A stretch of DNA of 64,000 bases from Bifidobacterium santillanense (GTDB lineage Bacteria; Actinomycetota; Actinomycetes; Actinomycetales; Bifidobacteriaceae). Below are positions 60,629-64,000 of this stretch, piece after piece. Location: NCBI RefSeq assembly GCF_018555385.1, contig NZ_JAFEJS010000013.1:17150-81149 (forward strand), written 5' to 3'. Below the pieces are notes generated by a model. It was not told the origin of the DNA, did not search any database, and saw nothing but the letters and a program-made list of their open reading frames with translations. Position 1 is the first letter of the stretch; every line of letters begins with the position of its first letter. The position numbers and the translations under genes were made by a program.

Positions 60629-60788
60629 GCAGAGAATCGTTCTCAATAGCATCCGTGTGTACGCATCGCACATTCCCGCACAAACGAACATCGCCCGAAA
60701 CGGCTTGAAACGGCCGATTCGGGCGATATCACGTGCGATCGACGGAACGTCAAGGCTCACACGGATGCTATTGAGAACGATTCTCTGC
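60629..60788. repeat. 31-bp perfect inverted repeat between the two DAHP synthase genes
   Basis: Arms 60629-60659 and 60758-60788 are perfect reverse complements of 31 bp, 98 nt apart. The interior has nested pairs ATCGCAC/GTGCGAT (60664-60670/60733-60739) and ATCGCCCGAA/TTCGGGCGAT (about 60690-60727). Each arm contains GAGAATCGTTCTC or its complement, resembling a Fur-type box. The right arm ends 5 bp before the copy 2 stop. Confidence 0.93.
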
Positions 60789-60793
60789 GCAGG

Positions 60794-61924
60794 TCAGAGG
60801 GCGCGACGGGCGCTGACGGCGTCGGCGAGCGTGCGCAGCAGCTCCTCCGTGCGGTCCCACGGGACGCACGAGTCGGTGACGGACTGGCCGTAGACCAGCT
60901 GGTCGAGCGGGGCGGGCTTCTGATGGCCGGCGACGAGGAAGCTCTCCATCATCACGCCGAGGATGCCCTGTTCGCCCTGGGCGACGCGCTCGGCGATCTC
61001 CTCGACGACCTCGGCCTCGCGCACCTCGTCCTTGCCGCAGTTGCCGTGCGCGGCGTCGATGATGAGGCCGTGCTCGCTCGGGCCGGACGCCTTCGACTTC
61101 TTGAGGTCCGCGAGCGCCTGGGCGACGGACTCGCGGTCGTAGTTCGGACCGTGGTTCGAGCCGCGCAGGACCAGATGGCAGTCGGGGTTGCCCTTGGTCT
61201 CGGCGGAGATGACGCGGCCGTCGAGGTTGATGGACAGGAAGTGGTGCTCGAACGCGGCGGCGTAGCAGGAGTCGGCGGCCGGCTTGATCGAGCCGTCGGT
61301 CGCGTTCTTGAAGCCGACCGGCATCGACAGGCCGGACGCGAGCTCGCGATGGACCTGGCTTTCGGTGTTGCGCGCGCCGATCGCACCCCAGCTGATCAGA
61401 TCGCAGATGTACTGCGGGGTGATCGGGTCGAGCCATTCGGTCGCGGTGGGCAGGCCGAGGTTGAGCACGTCGGTCAGGACCTTGCGGGCCAGCCACATGC
61501 CCTTGCGGATGTTGAAGCGGCCGTCGAGATCCGGATCGTTGATCAGGCCCTTCCAGCCGATCGTGGTGCGCGGCTTCTCGAAGTAGACGCGCATGACGAC
61601 GAGCAGACGGTCGTCGAGCTCCTTGGCGACGGCGGCGAGCTTGGTCGCGTACTCGTGCGCGGCCTTCGGATCGTGGATCGAGCAGGGGCCGACGATGACG
61701 AGCAGACGGTCGTCGCGGCCGTGCAGGATGTCGCGGATCTCCTGGCGGGAGGTGAGGACCAGATCGCTCATCTGCCTGGTGAGCGGAAGCTCCTTGAGGA
61801 ACGCGCGGGGCGCGGGGATCGGGTCGAGCTGACGGATGTTGACGTCGACGGTCTCGGGAAAGACGGCGTGCTCCCCCAAACGCTGTACGTCCTCGGAACT
61901 ATCCGGGCCACGAAGTGCTGCCAT
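60794..61924 (-). CDS. aroG: 3-deoxy-D-arabino-heptulosonate-7-phosphate synthase, copy 2
   Basis: 376 residues, same family as copy 1 with strong similarity from LVIVGPCSIHDP onward; metal residues Cys (GPCS), His (AAHGNCGKD), Glu (GVMMESF) and Asp (QSVTDSC) are all kept, so both copies should be active. The N-terminal 50 residues differ from copy 1 (MAALRGPDSSEDVQRLGEHA), which is where feedback-sensitivity elements often reside. Upstream gene of the tandem pair. AGGAGA precedes the ATG at 61924. Confidence 0.95.
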   Translation of the reverse strand: MAALRGPDSSEDVQRLGEHAVFPETVDVNIRQLDPIPAPRAFLKELPLTRQMSDLVLTSRQEIRDILHGRDDRLLVIVGPCSIHDPKAAHEYATKLAAVAKELDDRLLVVMRVYFEKPRTTIGWKGLINDPDLDGRFNIRKGMWLARKVLTDVLNLGLPTATEWLDPITPQYICDLISWGAIGARNTESQVHRELASGLSMPVGFKNATDGSIKPAADSCYAAAFEHHFLSINLDGRVISAETKGNPDCHLVLRGSNHGPNYDRESVAQALADLKKSKASGPSEHGLIIDAAHGNCGKDEVREAEVVEEIAERVAQGEQGILGVMMESFLVAGHQKPAPLDQLVYGQSVTDSCVPWDRTEELLRTLADAVSARRAL

Positions 61925-62229
61925 GCCGACTCTCCTTTCTCGTATATGCGCGGGGATTCCGCGCGCTGTACGTCATGCATGTGGTGCGCTTATGCGACAA
62001 AGCCACCACTGTAGTGAGGATACGCCGGAAAACGAAACGACCGACCGTCCTGTGGAACGATCGGCCGGATTCGGCGGGTTTATGGCCGCGGGCCATGCCT
62101 ACGGGCAGCCCGGCGGGCTGTTTGCCTTACGGCATGCATGTTGACCGGACTGTCGTCCGGGGAGCCGGGAAAACAGCCCACCGGGCTGTTTTCTGTTTCC
62201 GGCTCCTAGCTCTCGCATGAAGCGGAGCT
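61925..62229. other. Hairpin-rich gap between aroG copy 2 and pepC
   Basis: Contains the pepC terminator (separate entry), a GTGGTG/CACCAC pair near 61980-62010, and CCGGACTGTCGTCCGG (62145-62160). CCCGGCGGGCTGTTTGCC near 62110 resembles the terminator loop segment, suggesting a decayed duplicate. No gene is seen. Confidence 0.5.
62161..62206 (-). terminator. Terminator of pepC
   Basis: GAAAACAGCCC-ACC-GGGCTGTTTTC nested inside GGAGCCGG/CCGGCTCC, 24 nt after the pepC stop. A further AGCTCTCGC/GCGAGAGCT pair (62208-62242) spans the stop codon itself. Confidence 0.9.
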
Positions 62230-63564
62230 TCAGGCGAGAGCTCCCATCGGATCCCACGCCGGCAGGGAGATGGCGTCCTCTTCGAGGGCCTTGAGGTACT
62301 CCTCGGGCAGGAGGGCCTTCGGGACGGCGACCTCGTAGACGTACTCGGTGAACCAGTCGTCGCTCATCGTGAAGTAGCCCTTGTCGGCGATCTGGGTGCC
62401 CCAGGAGTTCTCGACGCGCCAGCGGCGGGTGGAGCCGTCCTCGGCGACGTCGACGCCGGCGAAGGCCATCGCGTGGTTCATCGCGGAGTCGGCGAAGCGG
62501 ACGCGCGCCTCCTTGTCGAGGTCGAAGTCGAAGTCGTAGATCGAGCCGTACTCGAACAGGTCGGTCGCCCACGCGCCGGACTCGCGGTCCATGAACGGGT
62601 GGCAGTCGGCGCCGAACCACACCGGGATGCCCTGCTCGACGAGGATCTGCTTGACGCAGTCCTTCATGAACTGGTTCGGGACGTTGAGGTACTCGGTGGC
62701 GTCGCCGCCGGCCACGTTGCCCAGGTGCTCGATGGCGATCTTCTTGCCCTTCGGGTGCTCCTGACGCGGGTCGTCGACGAGGCAGACGTAGCTTTCGAGA
62801 TCGGCGGAGCCGACGTACTTCTTCCAGAACTCCTGCGGCGTGATCTCGCCGTCGCGGTGGAACTCGCCGTCCTTGTCGGTCCACTCCCAGTCGAAGGAGA
62901 CCGGCGGCTCGCCCAGGTGGATCGTCAGGATGCGGTGGCCGGCGGAACGGGCCTCGGCGATCGTCTCGTCGATCGAGGACTGGTCGGCGTACATGTGCGC
63001 GACGGCGGTGTGCAGCATGTGGCGCAGCTGCGTGTTCATCTCGCCGGTGTTCTTCGAGGAGGCGGTCTCCGGGTAGAGGTCCTTCGGGACGGCGCCGTAC
63101 TTCTTGTAGACGTTCATCGCCATCGTCCACTGACCGCCGTCGCCCATCACGTCGGCGAGCAGGTGCTGGATCAGACGGGAGTCGGCGGGCTCGCCGGCGC
63201 GCACGAGGGCGGCGACGTCCTGCAGGAAGTAGTTGATGCGCTCGAGCTTGTCGTAGTACATCGCGTAGTTCTGGGAGAACTCGAACTCCTTGAGGCCGAG
63301 GTTCTTCTTGGCGACGAAGCGGGCGACGTTCAGGGAGCTGAACAGCCAGCAGCGGCCGGAGCGGTCCTGATGGGTGGCCTCGCCGTTGTCGACGACGGTG
63401 GAGAATCGGCGCTGCAGCAGGCGGGCGCGATCGTAGTTCTTGGCGACGGTGTTGATGCCGGCGGCGGTGACCGCGTTCATCGCCATGCGGTTGGTGCCGT
63501 CCGCGTCGAACTCGTCGCGCAGGGCGGACAGCGCGTCGTTGCTCAACGGCTGCAGAGTGGTCAT
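62230..63564 (-). CDS. pepC: Aminopeptidase C (bleomycin hydrolase family, C1B)
   Basis: 444 residues, papain-like cysteine aminopeptidase: catalytic Cys72 in QDRSGRCWLFSSLNVAR, His364 in MNHAMAFAGVDV, Asn386 in WRVENSWG. PepC forms a cytoplasmic hexamer that trims peptides from the N-terminus, with its own C-terminal residues (here DPMGALA) gating the site. Typical of lactic and bifid bacteria living on peptides. AAGGAG lies 9 nt before the ATG at 63564. Confidence 0.97.
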   Translation of the reverse strand: MTTLQPLSNDALSALRDEFDADGTNRMAMNAVTAAGINTVAKNYDRARLLQRRFSTVVDNGEATHQDRSGRCWLFSSLNVARFVAKKNLGLKEFEFSQNYAMYYDKLERINYFLQDVAALVRAGEPADSRLIQHLLADVMGDGGQWTMAMNVYKKYGAVPKDLYPETASSKNTGEMNTQLRHMLHTAVAHMYADQSSIDETIAEARSAGHRILTIHLGEPPVSFDWEWTDKDGEFHRDGEITPQEFWKKYVGSADLESYVCLVDDPRQEHPKGKKIAIEHLGNVAGGDATEYLNVPNQFMKDCVKQILVEQGIPVWFGADCHPFMDRESGAWATDLFEYGSIYDFDFDLDKEARVRFADSAMNHAMAFAGVDVAEDGSTRRWRVENSWGTQIADKGYFTMSDDWFTEYVYEVAVPKALLPEEYLKALEEDAISLPAWDPMGALA

Positions 63565-63715
63565 ATCTGGTTCTCCTTTTGTTGACCTTGTGGGTTGTTG
63601 CCGGGGACCACCTTACTATTGAGCGACGATTGAGTCCCGTGCCGGGGTTGGCAGGTCACGGCTGTGGGTACGAGCGTGGATACGACCGTTGGAGTCCGGC
63701 AAGTCACGCGCGTGG

Positions 63716-63802
63716 GAGTCCGGCCGATATGGACGATGCGCGACACGCTCCAGGCCGCTCGGCCAAGCCTACGGTCGCGCATCGTCCATATCGGCCGGAC
63801 TC
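63716..63802 (+). repeat. Family 1 hairpin repeat, copy F
   Basis: 31-bp core 63744-63774, one base different from the D/E core, between perfect 28-nt arms (63716-63743 and 63775-63802). Single copy, overlapping a tandem repeat on its right. Part of a 410-bp gap (63565-63974) with no gene. Confidence 0.95.
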
Positions 63803-63892
63803 GGGAAACGTTGGTATGTCGCGTGTTCCGGACTCGGGAAGCGCGGGTATGTTACGCATTCCGGACTTGGGAACGCGGGAGCATGCGCGTTT
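63795..63892. repeat. Three tandem 33-bp repeats
   Basis: Units start at 63795, 63828 and 63861 with CCGGACTYGGGAA followed by a GGTATGTYRCGYRTT-like second half; the third is diverged. The first unit overlaps the right arm of copy F. GGAGTCCGGC also occurs twice to the left (63691, 63715), that is, inverted relative to the units. Confidence 0.8.
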
Positions 63893-63908
63893 GCGGCCAA
63901 TACGCGAA

Positions 63909-63938
63909 GTGCCCTTCCACCTCACAATGGAAGGGCAC
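63909..63938 (-). terminator. Terminator of the gene entering from the right edge
   Basis: GTGCCCTTCCA...TGGAAGGGCAC, 11-bp stem 36 nt after the stop at 63975. Confidence 0.85.
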
Positions 63939-63974
63939 GTACGCCGTGACGACTAGACGACTATTCGGCGGGCG

Positions 63975-64000
63975 TCACTTGGCTTCGGACTGCTCGGCGG
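63975..64000 (-). CDS. C-terminal tail of an unidentified gene (cut by window)
   Basis: Reverse-strand frame ending AEQSEAK then TGA at 63975-63977, supported by the good terminator just downstream. Only seven residues are visible, too few to identify; an acidic/Lys-rich end is compatible with trigger factor, among other proteins. Confidence 0.45.

Overview
The window is a stretch of high-GC actinobacterial chromosome, most likely Bifidobacterium (species not assignable). Supporting signs are the bifunctional AdhE that ends the bifid shunt, groES standing alone behind a CIRCE element, the dapC/fdxA pair, the tRNA-Tyr/Thr/Met-rpmG cluster, a SepX/GlpR-type divisome gene beside a GNAT gene and 5-formyl-THF cyclo-ligase, a SenX3/RegX3-type two-component system next to pst, and many promoters whose -10 box lies only 6-8 nt before the start codon (leaderless mRNAs). 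No phage, insertion sequence, plasmid or CRISPR-Cas genes are visible. It looks like core chromosome carrying unusual repeat families.

Layout. 1-2700: promoter-proximal S10 operon (rpsJ-rplC-rplD-rplW-rplB, cut by the window edge). 2900-6450: DHA2 drug exporter, acetolactate decarboxylase, YwiC-like membrane protein. 6500-11500: adhE, a long AT-rich control region, a ROK regulator, a VOC protein. 11600-18850: glycogen debranching enzyme, rplM-rpsI, a palindromic repeat array, 4-alpha-glucanotransferase, a HEAT/LRV protein. 18850-28400: YigZ, a 2-hydroxyacid dehydrogenase, tRNA-Ser, a DMT exporter, DNA polymerase IV, DapC, ferredoxin, an amino-acid permease, MurB. 28400-29250: paired hairpin repeats, rpmG and three tRNAs. 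29500-35400: a DUF58-transglutaminase fusion with MoxR, then groES. 35500-39600: SepX-like protein, GNAT, 5-FCL, FmdB, SAF protein. 39600-44900: an uncharacterised three-gene operon (FHA protein, degenerate SF1-helicase/REase-like protein, 66-aa protein). 45000-46400: rplJ-rplL with its leader. 46400-49950: alpha/beta hydrolase with an in-frame repeat array, purine permease, another repeat array. 49950-56550: pstSCAB and its two-component system. 56700-64000: MtnN, an MHS transporter, two tandem DAHP synthases separated by a large palindrome, PepC and the tail of another gene.

The most unusual content is the repeats. Family 1 (six copies) has a 31-32 bp core that is almost constant, flanked by 28-29 bp arms that differ completely between copies but are perfect or nearly perfect reverse complements within each copy. 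Family 2 is a 24-bp palindrome repeated every 51-53 bp at three loci. At one locus the array lies inside the hydrolase reading frame and is translated as a 17-residue periodic insert. Family 3 is a separate five-unit array, also with a period of about 52 bp. The best candidate for an undescribed protein system is the FHA/pseudo-helicase operon, in which every SF1 ATPase motif is degraded although the 1199-codon frame is intact.
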